This document shows, in pieces, positions 1 through 8,097 of a stretch of DNA of 64,000 bases; positions within the stretch are counted from its first letter, which is position 1, and each line of letters opens with the position of its first letter. Under the pieces are notes generated by a model, which did no database searches, was not told the origin of the DNA, and saw only the letters and a list, made by a program, of their open reading frames with translations. The stretch lies in the NCBI GenBank assembly GCA_021463165.1, contig JAJTWY010000004.1, positions 186,001 through 250,000 on the forward strand, given 5' to 3'. Both the position numbers and the translations under genes were made by a program. This DNA is from Pyrinomonadaceae bacterium. GTDB taxonomy: Bacteria; Acidobacteriota; Blastocatellia; Pyrinomonadales; Pyrinomonadaceae.

Positions 1-125
1 GTATTGTCGAAGCCGCACGGGTAGGCAAGCTGGCTCGGGCCCGCACAAGCTACGGCTATCCTGTGATGAGGTTTTCAGAGGTATCGGACCGCCTAGCTCG
101 GATCGCCGGGGGGGATAGACTATAA
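1..125 (+). CDS. C-terminal end of an unidentified protein (cut by window start)
   Basis: An open frame enters from the left edge (first full codon at position 3) and stops at a TAA at 123-125, giving the last 40 residues of a protein whose start lies outside the window. The tail is rich in Ala, Arg and Gly and ends in GGDRL. I do not recognise the family. It converges on the lipoprotein gene, whose stop lies 3 bases further on. That it is a real gene end is inferred from the open frame and the tight spacing; the evidence is limited. Confidence 0.45.
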   Translation, partial: IVEAARVGKLARARTSYGYPVMRFSEVSDRLARIAGGDRL

Positions 126-128
126 GAA

Positions 129-1253
129 TTAGGGAACGGTTTCCGATACGATCTCAGAAGTTTCGCTAACATTGCCCGTTGTGTCTGTTGCGGTAATGTA
201 ATAGAAGTACCTTTTGCCTGATTCGACGCGAGTATCCTGGAAAGTGTTTGTTTTCAATAACTCAGGCGTAAGAACTTGCCATTTTGTTTTATCAAGTGTT
301 TCGTCGGTCGAGCGATATATCTTGTAGCCGGCTATGTCCTTTTCAGGATTTACGGCGAAGAAGATCGAGATCGTTGTTGGTGAGGCAGCGAGTGTGATCG
401 CCGATGGAGCAGAAGGCGCAAAATTATCTATGGGTTTGAAACGCAATACGTTGGATTCTGCACTCTCGACAGGTTCGGTCTGTACGCCCGATGAGACGGC
501 ACGGACGAAGTAGAAATATTCCTTTCCGAATTCAAAGAATTCGTCCTCAAATTCTGTCGCAGAGATCGGAGCTTTGTTGAGGGGTGCCGCCATTTCGGCC
601 ATTGAGTTTGAGCGATATACGTAGTACCCCAAAATGCTGGCTGGTGAAGATCCATCAATGTTCGTTGCCGGGGCTTCCCATTTTAGGTTCACTGCGTCCT
701 GCGATGCGAGGGCAGTCAGGGAAGTCGGGCCGGCCGCGATCTTTGAGGTAGGTTCGATCAGCAAGGAATTCGAGAAACCGGCCTTCTGTCCGGTAGCATT
801 CACAAATCTGACCGCATAGCGAAGCCTGGCTGCCTGACCGGCGAATCGAAGTGTGTCCTTATATTGGAGGGTTTTCAAGGCGAAATCAGCGTCTGTTACC
901 GGCAGCGCAGCAATCAGTGTGCTACGATTGGCAAATTCCTCTTCCGAGAGTTGTAGGGGGGCGGTTGCGGGTTCAGCAAGACGATAGATATCAGCTCGTG
1001 CTATGTGCTGAGTATTGCCTTTGGGAGCATTCCTGGCCGGCATCCGCCAGGAAAGAATTATCTGGTTGCCCCGCTGAAATCCGCTGATCTCAGTTATCTG
1101 CACGACACGCTCGCGAGGCGGAACTGGAGCTCCCCGCTTTCCGCAGCCTTGGATACAAAGAATGGAAACGAAGAAGATCAAGAATTTCGCCCACAAAGAA
1201 CGTGGATGTTCACGCAAAAAACAGGACGGAGAAAATCTTGTAGTCAGGCCCAT
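129..1253 (-). CDS. Lipoprotein with LptM-like N-terminus and fibronectin type III repeats
   Basis: The 374-residue product begins with a basic stretch and a hydrophobic segment (about residues 22-35), followed by a lipobox-like CIQGC. Cys37 would be the lipidated residue. Directly after it comes GKRGAPVPP, which resembles the short CGxKGxLxxP motif of LptM/YifL lipoproteins. Two or three fibronectin type III-like modules fill the rest (roughly 175-275 and 280-374), with repeated YYVYRS, YKIYRS and YFYYI strands typical of that fold. It is probably anchored in the outer membrane with the FN3 part in the periplasm. The ATG at 1253 is kept because it precedes the signal sequence, although no clear Shine-Dalgarno is visible. 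A role with the Lpt machinery is only suggested by the motif. Confidence 0.75.
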   Translation of the reverse strand: MGLTTRFSPSCFLREHPRSLWAKFLIFFVSILCIQGCGKRGAPVPPRERVVQITEISGFQRGNQIILSWRMPARNAPKGNTQHIARADIYRLAEPATAPLQLSEEEFANRSTLIAALPVTDADFALKTLQYKDTLRFAGQAARLRYAVRFVNATGQKAGFSNSLLIEPTSKIAAGPTSLTALASQDAVNLKWEAPATNIDGSSPASILGYYVYRSNSMAEMAAPLNKAPISATEFEDEFFEFGKEYFYFVRAVSSGVQTEPVESAESNVLRFKPIDNFAPSAPSAITLAASPTTISIFFAVNPEKDIAGYKIYRSTDETLDKTKWQVLTPELLKTNTFQDTRVESGKRYFYYITATDTTGNVSETSEIVSETVP

Positions 1254-1307
1254 TCTAAATAGCTGCCTCAGGCAATGTTCAAGCTCGGGTTCGAAAACGG
1301 AAGGCGA

Positions 1308-2711
1308 TTAGAGAATATATTGTCTTAAGTCCTGGTCCTCGATCAGGCCCGCTAGCTTTCCGTCAACGTAGCGGGAATCTATCTTCTGATGTTTTTCCCG
1401 GAGTTCGCCGCCCTCGAAGCTGATCTCCTCGAGTAATTTTTCAACGAGCGTGTGCAGCCGGCGCGCGCCTATGTTCTCGGTTGTTTTATTTATCTCCTCG
1501 GTCATCTCCGCGAGTCGATCGATCGCGTCTTCGGTAAAAGTTAATGTGATGCCTTCGGTACCAAGAAGTGCCTGATACTGCTTTATCAAGGAGTTTTTCG
1601 GCTGGACAAGAATTCGCTTCAGATCCTCGATCGTAAGTGATTCGAGTTCGACCCGGATCGGAAAGCGGCCTTGAAGTTCGGGTATCAGATCAGTTGGTTT
1701 CGAGACATGAAAGGCACCCGCCGCAATGAACAAGATATGGTCAGTTGAGATCATCCCGTGTTTTGTATTCACATTGGTTCCTTCAACGATGGGAAGAAGA
1801 TCTCGCTGGACACCTTCGCGTGATACATCCGGTCCGGTGCTGTTTTCGCGGCCGGCCACCTTGTCGATCTCGTCCAGGAAAATGATGCCGGCATTCTGGA
1901 CCCTTTCAATCGCCTTGCTCGTGATCCGTTCCATATCCACGAGGCTTTCCTGCTCATCGCGGACCATATAAGTTCGAGCTTCCGCGATGGTAAGTTTTCT
2001 CGTAATTGTCTTATTAGGGAACATGTTTCCCATCATGTCCCGAAGGTTGACCCCCATCTCCTCCATGCCCTGTCCGCTGATGAAATCGATGGTTGTATTG
2101 GACCGATCCTGGGTTTCGACATCAACGAGTCGCTCATCAAGATCTCCGCGGCGAAGCTGTTCGCGAAGCTTTTCACGAGTTCGTTCATGTGAGCGGCTCT
2201 TTTCCTCGTTCTGCTGTTCGTCTTCCGGGGAGTAGCCGTAAGTGGATGGTGATGGAAGGAGGATCTCAAGCAGCTTCTCTTCTACATTCTGTTCCGCCCG
2301 TTGACGGACATCCTCGAACGCAGCCTGCTTAGCCATGTCAACACCTACATCGGCGAGTTCGCGGATCATGCTTTCAACATCTCGCCCAACATATCCCACC
2401 TCAGTGAACTTAGACGCCTCGATCTTGATAAACGGGGAATTGGCCAGACGAGCCAACCTCCGAGCGATCTCGGTCTTCCCGACACCTGTCGAGCCTATCA
2501 TCAGGATATTCTTCGGCAAAACATCCTCGGCGATCTCAGACGGGAGCTTTTGTCGGCGGATCCGGTTTCGGAGAGCTATCGCAACCGCCTTCTTTGCGGC
2601 GTTTTGGCCGACAACATACTTATCGAGTTCGGCAACGATCTGGCGAGGTGTCAGTTCGTCGAGATCGGGTTTTTTTGACGTGGTGGTCTCACCACCAAGG
2701 TAGATTGCCAT
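1308..2711 (-). CDS. hslU: ATP-dependent protease ATPase subunit HslU
   Basis: AAA+ unfoldase that feeds proteins into the HslV peptidase in the cytoplasm. Counting from the chosen start, the 467-residue protein has the Walker A box GSTGVGKT (73-80), the VGYVGRDVES segment, an intermediate domain with charged helices, Walker B IIFLDEIDK and the sensor region with GRFPIRVELE. It ends in QYIL, the kind of hydrophobic C-terminus HslU docks into HslV. The frame is open upstream for 36 more codons, but those overlap hslV. MAIYLGG at 2711, 25 bases after the hslV stop, gives a normal family length and is preferred. It forms an operon with hslV. Confidence 0.97.
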   Translation of the reverse strand: MAIYLGGETTTSKKPDLDELTPRQIVAELDKYVVGQNAAKKAVAIALRNRIRRQKLPSEIAEDVLPKNILMIGSTGVGKTEIARRLARLANSPFIKIEASKFTEVGYVGRDVESMIRELADVGVDMAKQAAFEDVRQRAEQNVEEKLLEILLPSPSTYGYSPEDEQQNEEKSRSHERTREKLREQLRRGDLDERLVDVETQDRSNTTIDFISGQGMEEMGVNLRDMMGNMFPNKTITRKLTIAEARTYMVRDEQESLVDMERITSKAIERVQNAGIIFLDEIDKVAGRENSTGPDVSREGVQRDLLPIVEGTNVNTKHGMISTDHILFIAAGAFHVSKPTDLIPELQGRFPIRVELESLTIEDLKRILVQPKNSLIKQYQALLGTEGITLTFTEDAIDRLAEMTEEINKTTENIGARRLHTLVEKLLEEISFEGGELREKHQKIDSRYVDGKLAGLIEDQDLRQYIL

Positions 2712-2736
2712 CTTTACAAGGATTATACGTGTTCGA

Positions 2737-3294
2737 TCAGCCGGTGATCTCTTCGACAACGATGTTAGAGTTCGTGTAAATACAGATATCACCCGCGATT
2801 CGGAGGGATTCTTCCGCAATTTCGCGAGCAGAGAGCTCAGTATGTTTCATTAGTCCACGGGCGGCGGCCAACGCATACATGCTGCCCGAGCCGACGGAAA
2901 GTAGGCCGTCGTCCGAGGCTATCACATCCCCCTTACCTGAAATCAGATACGAATCACTCTTGTCGGCGACTATAAGGAGAGCCTCTAAATTACGCAGATA
3001 CTTGTCTGTTCTCCAGTCTTTGCTTAGTTCGATCGCAGCTCGTTCCAGCTGATTCTGGAATTGCTCTAACTTGTTCTCAAACTTGGCCAATAGAGAAAAT
3101 GCATCGGCGGTCGAGCCGGCAAAGCCCGCGACTATAGTTCCGTTGCTTAGACGTCGGATCTTACGCGCGGAGCCTTTGATCACCGTATCACCTAACGTAA
3201 CTTGCCCATCAGCGGCCATTGCGGTTTCGCCGTTGCGTTTTACGAGTAAGACCGTTGTCGAGCGGATCGTTGATGATTGCGACGGTTCGACCAT
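2737..3294 (-). CDS. hslV: ATP-dependent protease peptidase subunit HslV
   Basis: Threonine peptidase of the HslUV complex. The 185-residue protein matches the family along its length: TTVLLVKRNG, AADGQVTLGDTV, KIRRL, AGFAGSTADAF and VGSGSMYALAAARGL. The catalytic Thr should be Thr13 of the TT pair, so a 12-residue propeptide must be removed. Most HslV proteins carry only an initiator Met or a few residues there, so this one is long. The ATG at 3294 has no Shine-Dalgarno. A sigma70-like promoter ends about ten bases upstream, so the transcript may be nearly leaderless. It is first in the hslV-hslU operon. Confidence 0.96.
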   Translation of the reverse strand: MVEPSQSSTIRSTTVLLVKRNGETAMAADGQVTLGDTVIKGSARKIRRLSNGTIVAGFAGSTADAFSLLAKFENKLEQFQNQLERAAIELSKDWRTDKYLRNLEALLIVADKSDSYLISGKGDVIASDDGLLSVGSGSMYALAAARGLMKHTELSAREIAEESLRIAGDICIYTNSNIVVEEITG

Positions 3295-3303
3295 AAAAAC
3301 ACA

Positions 3304-3332
3304 ATCATAAGGTTTTGATCTAGAATGCTCAA
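3304..3332 (-). promoter_or_regulatory. Predicted sigma70-type promoter of hslVU
   Basis: On the minus strand TTGAGC (3327-3332) and TATGAT (3304-3309) are separated by 17 bases. Transcription would start near 3297, leaving only about 3 bases before the hslV ATG at 3294. The -35 box falls inside the longer possible N-terminus of the divergent gene at 3325, which favours the shorter start of that gene. Read by eye; no mapping data. Confidence 0.5.
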
Positions 3333-3372
3333 ATTGACATCACCTGTGGGATTGTCTGAACATAAAAGGCTT

Positions 3373-4098
3373 ATGAGAAGGCGGCCGAGGATCGGCATCA
3401 CAATGCGCTTGGAACTCGAGACCGGTCGTTTTTATCTCGGCCGGGATTACTGCGAGGCCGTGGAAAGATCGGGCGGTACCCCGGTTCATATCGGCCTTAT
3501 TCCAAAATCGGAATATATTGCCGAGGTGGTGGCCGATCTTGATGGTGTCCTCCTTCCCGGAAGCAATACGGATATTGACCCGGCCTTCTATGGGGAAGAT
3601 CCGCATCCGAATCTGGGAACCGTGATACCGGTGAAGGACGAGACTGATCGCCTTGTCTTGGCTGAGGTGGAGAATCAGGGGCTTCCGCTTCTCTGTATAT
3701 GTTACGGGATGCAGGCGTTGAATGTGTTTCGCGGTGGGAGTCTGATCCAGGATATCGAGTCGAGTCGTGATACGTCTATTAAGCACGATCAGGGGAGGCC
3801 GTATGATCGAGCTTCCCATGGTCTTCGGATCGATCAAGAAGGCTTGATCGCCGAACTTTGTCCACGAAATGGGCCTGTTCGCGTTAATAGCTCGCATCAT
3901 CAGGCTGTCAGCACGGTTGGCGAGAATCTACGAGCTACCGCTTGGGCCTCGGACGGGGTGATCGAATGCATTGAGGATTCGAGGCCGGGTAGGTTTGCAC
4001 TGGGAGTTCAGTGGCATCCCGAGATGACGTTTGAAACTGACGAGATGTCCCGCCGGATCTTTGCGAGGTTTGTTGATCGGTGTGCGGAGAGGCGGTAG
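3373..4098 (+). CDS. Gamma-glutamyl-gamma-aminobutyrate hydrolase family (class I glutamine amidotransferase-like)
   Basis: Peptidase C26-type enzyme that hydrolyses gamma-glutamyl amides, as PuuD does in putrescine breakdown. Visible features are the N-terminal strand RPRIGITMRLE, DGVLLPGSNTDIDP, the nucleophile elbow LCICYGMQ (Cys110 from this start), SSHHQAV, and the His-Glu pair in GVQWHPE. The frame is open from an ATG at 3325. The ATG at 3373 is preferred because family members start just before the RIGIT strand, AAAGG lies 5 bases upstream, and the divergent hslV promoter occupies the interval. A perfect TTGACA at 3334-3339 may be its -35 box. There are no polyamine genes nearby, so the true substrate is open. 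Confidence 0.88.
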   Translation: MRRRPRIGITMRLELETGRFYLGRDYCEAVERSGGTPVHIGLIPKSEYIAEVVADLDGVLLPGSNTDIDPAFYGEDPHPNLGTVIPVKDETDRLVLAEVENQGLPLLCICYGMQALNVFRGGSLIQDIESSRDTSIKHDQGRPYDRASHGLRIDQEGLIAELCPRNGPVRVNSSHHQAVSTVGENLRATAWASDGVIECIEDSRPGRFALGVQWHPEMTFETDEMSRRIFARFVDRCAERR

Positions 4099-4179
4099 AA
4101 AGAATATTTCGTTCGGATCTCGCAACCTTGTTGAGAAAGCAGTTTTTCCCAAGCCGGGCTTCTCGTGTATTCTCTAAAG

Positions 4180-4221
4180 ATGAGTCTTAAAAGGAACTTG
4201 GTGATTTCGTCGTATAAATGA
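4180..4221 (+). CDS. Possible 13-codon leader ORF overlapping the next start
   Basis: A very short frame, ATG at 4180 to TGA at 4219-4221, encodes MSLKRNLVISSYK. Its stop overlaps the ATG at 4218 of the membrane-protein gene in an ATGA arrangement, the layout used for translational coupling. The following gene has no clear Shine-Dalgarno of its own, so re-initiation from this leader could explain its translation. No strong ribosome site precedes the leader itself. A frame this short can easily arise by chance. Confidence 0.3.
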   Translation: MSLKRNLVISSYK

Positions 4222-4598
4222 ATAATCCCTTTATCATCGGACTGATTGCCTGGTTCTTGCCGGGTGTGGGACATTTTCTTCAAGGCCGGCCGATTCGCGG
4301 GGCAACGATCGCGATTGTCGTTTGGCTGATGTTCGTGATCGCGATCGTTAGCGGAGGTGCACATTATCCGGGTTTTGAGTTCAAAGACGGAGCCCTTCTC
4401 TACCTCCTGAATATTTTTGCCCGGTTTGGAAATGGTCTCGGGGCTCTAATCAGCTTTGTGGTGGCTGGCACACCATCCCCGAATGTTGCCGCTTTGGCGA
4501 CATTTGAATACGGCGGCCGTTTTCTTGAGGTTGCTGGGTTGCTGAACTACCTGGCGGCGATCGATGCTGCTGATATAGCGATCGGGAGGAAAAAATGA
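4218..4598 (+). CDS. Small integral membrane protein, DUF6677-like
   Basis: The 126-residue product opens with NPFIIGLIAWFLPGVGHFLQGR, close to the 'AWLxPGxGHFxxGR' signature I associate with DUF6677, a family of unknown function. Membrane segments are visible at about 5-20, 30-47, 78-92 and 103-120. It ends in IGRKK. Its start overlaps the stop of a possible 13-codon leader, and its stop overlaps the start of the next small gene (ATGA), so these are likely one transcriptional unit upstream of recO. The function is not known. Confidence 0.7.
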   Translation: MNNPFIIGLIAWFLPGVGHFLQGRPIRGATIAIVVWLMFVIAIVSGGAHYPGFEFKDGALLYLLNIFARFGNGLGALISFVVAGTPSPNVAALATFEYGGRFLEVAGLLNYLAAIDAADIAIGRKK

Positions 4599-4765
4599 TC
4601 CATTTTCTCTATTTGGTCGGATTTGCCTTCTTCGTGTCGATTGCCTTCGCGACCTTTTCAAACGGCACTCCAAAAGAAAGGATCCTATATGGGGTAAAAT
4701 CTTTCGCACAGTTCGTTGTGGTCAGTCTTGTCCTCGCATGGGTCCTTTACTTTATTCCTTGGTAG
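4595..4765 (+). CDS. 56-residue two-helix membrane protein
   Basis: This small gene runs from ATG at 4595 to TAG at 4763-4765. A strong Shine-Dalgarno, GGGAGGA at 4584-4590, lies 4 bases before the start, and the start overlaps the previous stop. Two hydrophobic stretches (about residues 3-21 and 37-55) flank a short polar loop, NGTPKERILYGVKS, giving a hairpin membrane protein. The strong ribosome site and coupling to the DUF6677-like gene support a real gene. The two products may act together. I do not recognise the family. Confidence 0.75.
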   Translation: MIHFLYLVGFAFFVSIAFATFSNGTPKERILYGVKSFAQFVVVSLVLAWVLYFIPW

Positions 4766-4792
4766 ATCACTGCTTTACCCCGAACTGATAAC

Positions 4793-5548
4793 ATGCCGCT
4801 CATCGAGACCGAGGCACTGATCTTAAGAAGCTATAATCTCGCCGAAGCGGACAAGATAGTTGTCTTCATTACGCGAAACGAGGGGGTCGTCCGTGGCGTT
4901 GCAAAAGGAGCAAAAAGACTCAAAAGCAGATTTGGGAGTGGACTTGAACCATTTTCTAAAGTCAAGATCGAGTATTTCCTTAAAGAATCCTCCGAACTTG
5001 TTACAATTCAAAGGGTTGAGCTAACATCGTCAAGTTTTACAGCAGCAAGTGATCCTGAGTTCCTTCGTAGATTTTCATACCTTTCTGAGCTGCTCGTTTT
5101 GTTCTCGCCGCCCCATGACCCCAATGAAAAGCTATATCGAATGGTTAATGCGTGTATCGACGCGGCGGCCGGTGACAGCGCGAACCTTGACGGCATAGTC
5201 TTGTATTTCGAAATATGGCTTCTGCGGCTATCGGGTTTCTTGCAGGACTGGTCGACCTGCGGAGCGTGTTTGCGGACATTCGACGATGCTGACCAGGCCT
5301 ATCTAGCGGCCGACCTATCTTTGATCTGTAAAGGATGCTGTCCGGGCTCGCACCGCGATCTAATGGACGCAAGGAACCGACACCTGGCAGCGTCGGCGCG
5401 ACGACTTTCGCCAAGGGACTTTGCCCAGGCGACAGTGGGGCTTGGTGATCGGATCGGCTATTTGTCGGAGATAATGAAGCGATCTCTATCACGGGCTGCG
5501 GGTAAAGACATCAGCGCTGAAAGATCGCTGGCAATAAAATTCATGTAG
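4793..5548 (+). CDS. recO: DNA repair protein RecO
   Basis: RecO works with RecF and RecR to load RecA on SSB-coated gaps. The 251-residue protein has the N-terminal OB-fold (ETEALILRSYNLAEADKIVVFIT, then GVAKGAKRLKSRFGSGLEPFS), a helical middle part, and the Cys pairs CGAC and CKGC of the zinc-binding module at about 158-182. Length is normal for the family. It follows the two small membrane genes by 27 bases. The GVxKGARR-type basic stretch is well kept, so the assignment is confident. Confidence 0.93.
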   Translation: MPLIETEALILRSYNLAEADKIVVFITRNEGVVRGVAKGAKRLKSRFGSGLEPFSKVKIEYFLKESSELVTIQRVELTSSSFTAASDPEFLRRFSYLSELLVLFSPPHDPNEKLYRMVNACIDAAAGDSANLDGIVLYFEIWLLRLSGFLQDWSTCGACLRTFDDADQAYLAADLSLICKGCCPGSHRDLMDARNRHLAASARRLSPRDFAQATVGLGDRIGYLSEIMKRSLSRAAGKDISAERSLAIKFM

Positions 5549-5629
5549 CCGATACATCCGTTCTGGTTTTCCGGATCTATCCCTGTTCGACTTTGAGGCT
5601 GCGTTAGTGATAAAACGTAACCATAAGAC

Positions 5630-8032
5630 ATGAAACGAGTTATTGGGCTGATCTCGCGATATCTGTTGACAACGATCATCCCCTACTTTTTTTTCTCGTG
5701 GCTTCTTTTAAGTGTAATTCTCTTTGTCCAGCAAGCTAGCCGTTACTCCGATACCTTTTTTTCCGCAAATATCCCGGCAAATCTCATTTGGCAACTCAGT
5801 GTCGCCCTGGTACCGACGGTTATTTCATTCACCTGTCCGATGGCGATGCTCGTCGGAACCATCATTGGATTGACCAAAATGCAGGGTGACAGCGAACTCG
5901 TTGCGATCCGGGCGGCAGGTATTGATTCTTTCCAGATCGCCTTGCCGATCATGTTACTCGGTGCCCTGATGTCGGGGTTTGCCTTCCTCGTGAATATTAA
6001 AGGTGTACCGATCGCGGCCGGTTTGGTACGCAGCGTAGCCATGCAGACAGCCATTAAAAAGCTTGAATCGCCGATCGAGCCCGGCGTCTTCAATACTGAG
6101 ATTGCGGGCTATACGATCTACGTGAAGGGCGCTGATCTCGAGACAAGTACGTGGAAGAATATCTTCATATACACGGAGGACAAACCTAACAATAGCATTC
6201 GGTTGATCACGTCGCGTAACGGCCGCATCGACACGACGGGGCAGCAATCCGAACTCGTTCTTGCAAATGCAACGATCTCAACGCTTCCTATGGATCTGAC
6301 AGGAGGAGGGAAATATGTGTCCGAGAGTGTCGGCGAGGTGCGCCTGGCGATCAAGACGAAGCGTAACGAACTGATAGACCGCCTGAGTCTTTCGGATCTT
6401 CGGCCAGAAGAGCTCGGCCTGCAGGAACTTTCCGATTTCGCATCGGCGAAAGAAGGTCCGGAACGGATCGAAGCTCAGATACTATGGCAGCGGCGGATCA
6501 TACTCTCAATAACTCCGTTCATCTTTTGCATTCTTGGAACTGTCATCGTGCTGCGATTCAGCCGTGGCGGTCGAGGCTTTGGCGTTGCGGTTGCGATCGG
6601 TGTGCTTGTCGGATTCTACCTCCTTACATTCCTCGGTGAACAAATGGCTAGGGTCGGGGCCATTAGCGTTGAACTTAGCGGCGTGATCCCAATCCTCGGC
6701 AGCGTTTTGGCGATACTTTGGCTAGGTCTGACCAGGAACCTGGATGTTGTTCGTCAGGCGTTCCTTTCGATAAGGGAAAGGTTGCCCACATGGCCCAGGC
6801 GACACCGAAAGGTGCAGATCAAGAACATCTTTATGGATGTTACGACCGGGCTTCGGGACTTCGATCTTATCATCAATCTTCTCTTAAACTTCCTGGTTAC
6901 TCTGTTCTTTCTAACCGCGATATTCCTTATTTTTACGGCGTTTGAGCTGTGGAAATTCGCCGGCGTTATCGACAACGGGGTTTTTCTGCTTTCCCAATAT
7001 CTGTTTTATCTCTTGCCATTCGTTTACCTCCAGATCGCCCCATCGGCGGCAATGATAGCCACACTTGCGACCTACGTTATCAAATCGCGAAATAATGAGA
7101 TCGTGACGTGGACGGCGGCGGGGCAGAGTGTATACCGACTCCTGATGCCTTGTTTTCTCGTTATGCTTCTGCTCGGGGGGATCAACTGGGTGGTTCAAGA
7201 GAAGTTCTTGCCGCGGGCAAATCAACTGCAGGATGAGACACGGAGCCTGATCCGCAATAGGGGCGTGCCCATCGATCAAACTGGGAGATACTGGGTAGCC
7301 AATGAAAAACGGATCTATTCATTTGAGTTCGCGTCTGATAACGACAAGTCAAAAGTTCTAAATTCCTCGAGTGAAAGCCCGTCTGATAACGATCTGCCCG
7401 GGTCAGTGCATCTTTCAGGAAGCGACCGCCGTGCGTCTGATAACGAAATCCGACACAGTTGTTCTTCTGGGTGTGTTAGGAACCTCGTCGTGTACGAATT
7501 CGTGGACGATGGAGAGCGTCTGCAAGCCGTGTACCGGACCGATCTGGCTGAATGGTTTGGGGGAAACATTCGCTTTGTAGGTAGTTTCGAGAGAAATGAT
7601 GTTCGAACCGGCAGCATGGTGACTCAGATGGGCTATGGTGGAACGCTTGAGGAAACGCTCAACCCGTTCACAGAACTCAGGCTTAAACCGAATCATCTGG
7701 ATACCGGCGAGCTCAAGCGGCAGATCAAGGTTGTTGACTCAGATGTCGAGCGACGAGCCTTGCGGATAGGCCTCGAGAAGAAATACGCGACACTCCTATT
7801 GCCGCTGGTAATGGCTCTGTTCACGTCGCCATTTGCCCTTAGTCTGAGTCGAAAAGGGAAGGCGGCTACCGTTGGATATGCCATTCTGTTGTGGCTGCTC
7901 TTCACGGGAACGAGTACGCTCTTCGAGCGCGCAGGCGCCAGCGGGATACTCTCGCCTGAACTCGCAGTTTGGTTTCCGCTGGCTGTTTTCGGAGCCTTTG
8001 GGATAGTCCTGCTTTCGAAAATTCGGACCTAA
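5630..8032 (+). CDS. LptF-LptG fusion: lipopolysaccharide export permease in one chain
   Basis: LptF and LptG are the two inner-membrane permeases of the LptB2FG transporter that extracts LPS. They are normally separate proteins of about 360 residues. This 800-residue protein contains both. Residues 1 to about 375 have LptF/G helices (SRYLLTTIIPYFFFSWLLL, MAMLVGTIIGLTKMQGDSELVAIRAAGI), a periplasmic domain and three more helices. After a basic linker near 380-395 a second unit begins (DFDLIINLLLNFLVTLFFLTAIF, ATLATYVIKSRNNEIVTWTAAG), again with a beta domain and three C-terminal helices. The second beta domain holds a low-complexity Ser/Asp/Asn-rich stretch encoded by a short DNA repeat (7332-7446). 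The partner LptB ATPase is not in the window. Confidence 0.87.
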   Translation: MKRVIGLISRYLLTTIIPYFFFSWLLLSVILFVQQASRYSDTFFSANIPANLIWQLSVALVPTVISFTCPMAMLVGTIIGLTKMQGDSELVAIRAAGIDSFQIALPIMLLGALMSGFAFLVNIKGVPIAAGLVRSVAMQTAIKKLESPIEPGVFNTEIAGYTIYVKGADLETSTWKNIFIYTEDKPNNSIRLITSRNGRIDTTGQQSELVLANATISTLPMDLTGGGKYVSESVGEVRLAIKTKRNELIDRLSLSDLRPEELGLQELSDFASAKEGPERIEAQILWQRRIILSITPFIFCILGTVIVLRFSRGGRGFGVAVAIGVLVGFYLLTFLGEQMARVGAISVELSGVIPILGSVLAILWLGLTRNLDVVRQAFLSIRERLPTWPRRHRKVQIKNIFMDVTTGLRDFDLIINLLLNFLVTLFFLTAIFLIFTAFELWKFAGVIDNGVFLLSQYLFYLLPFVYLQIAPSAAMIATLATYVIKSRNNEIVTWTAAGQSVYRLLMPCFLVMLLLGGINWVVQEKFLPRANQLQDETRSLIRNRGVPIDQTGRYWVANEKRIYSFEFASDNDKSKVLNSSSESPSDNDLPGSVHLSGSDRRASDNEIRHSCSSGCVRNLVVYEFVDDGERLQAVYRTDLAEWFGGNIRFVGSFERNDVRTGSMVTQMGYGGTLEETLNPFTELRLKPNHLDTGELKRQIKVVDSDVERRALRIGLEKKYATLLLPLVMALFTSPFALSLSRKGKAATVGYAILLWLLFTGTSTLFERAGASGILSPELAVWFPLAVFGAFGIVLLSKIRT
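7332..7446 (+). repeat. Three spaced copies of GTCTGATAACGA inside lptFG
   Basis: The 12-mer occurs at 7332-7343, 7381-7392 and 7435-7446, with offsets of 49 and 54 bases and unrelated sequence between. Each copy is in the same reading frame and encodes SDN followed by D or E, inside the polar insertion of the LptG-like half. The copies look like recent duplications or the footprint of a small repeated element in a tolerant loop. No matching longer unit was seen elsewhere in the window. Confidence 0.6.
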
Positions 8033-8097
8033 CTACAAGGTCAGGCAGGCCAACCGTGCTGCTGCCCGATTGCTTTGTGTAAAACCGGGCAAGGTTG

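Noticed and set aside
2712..2819. 36-residue N-terminal extension of HslU
   Set aside because: It overlaps hslV almost entirely and has no counterpart in the family; the start at 2711 gives the usual length.
8033..8097. Terminator between lptFG and the DUF5916 gene
   Set aside because: Only a 5-bp GCCCG/CGGGC stem with a loop of about 18 bases and no T-tract; too weak to call.
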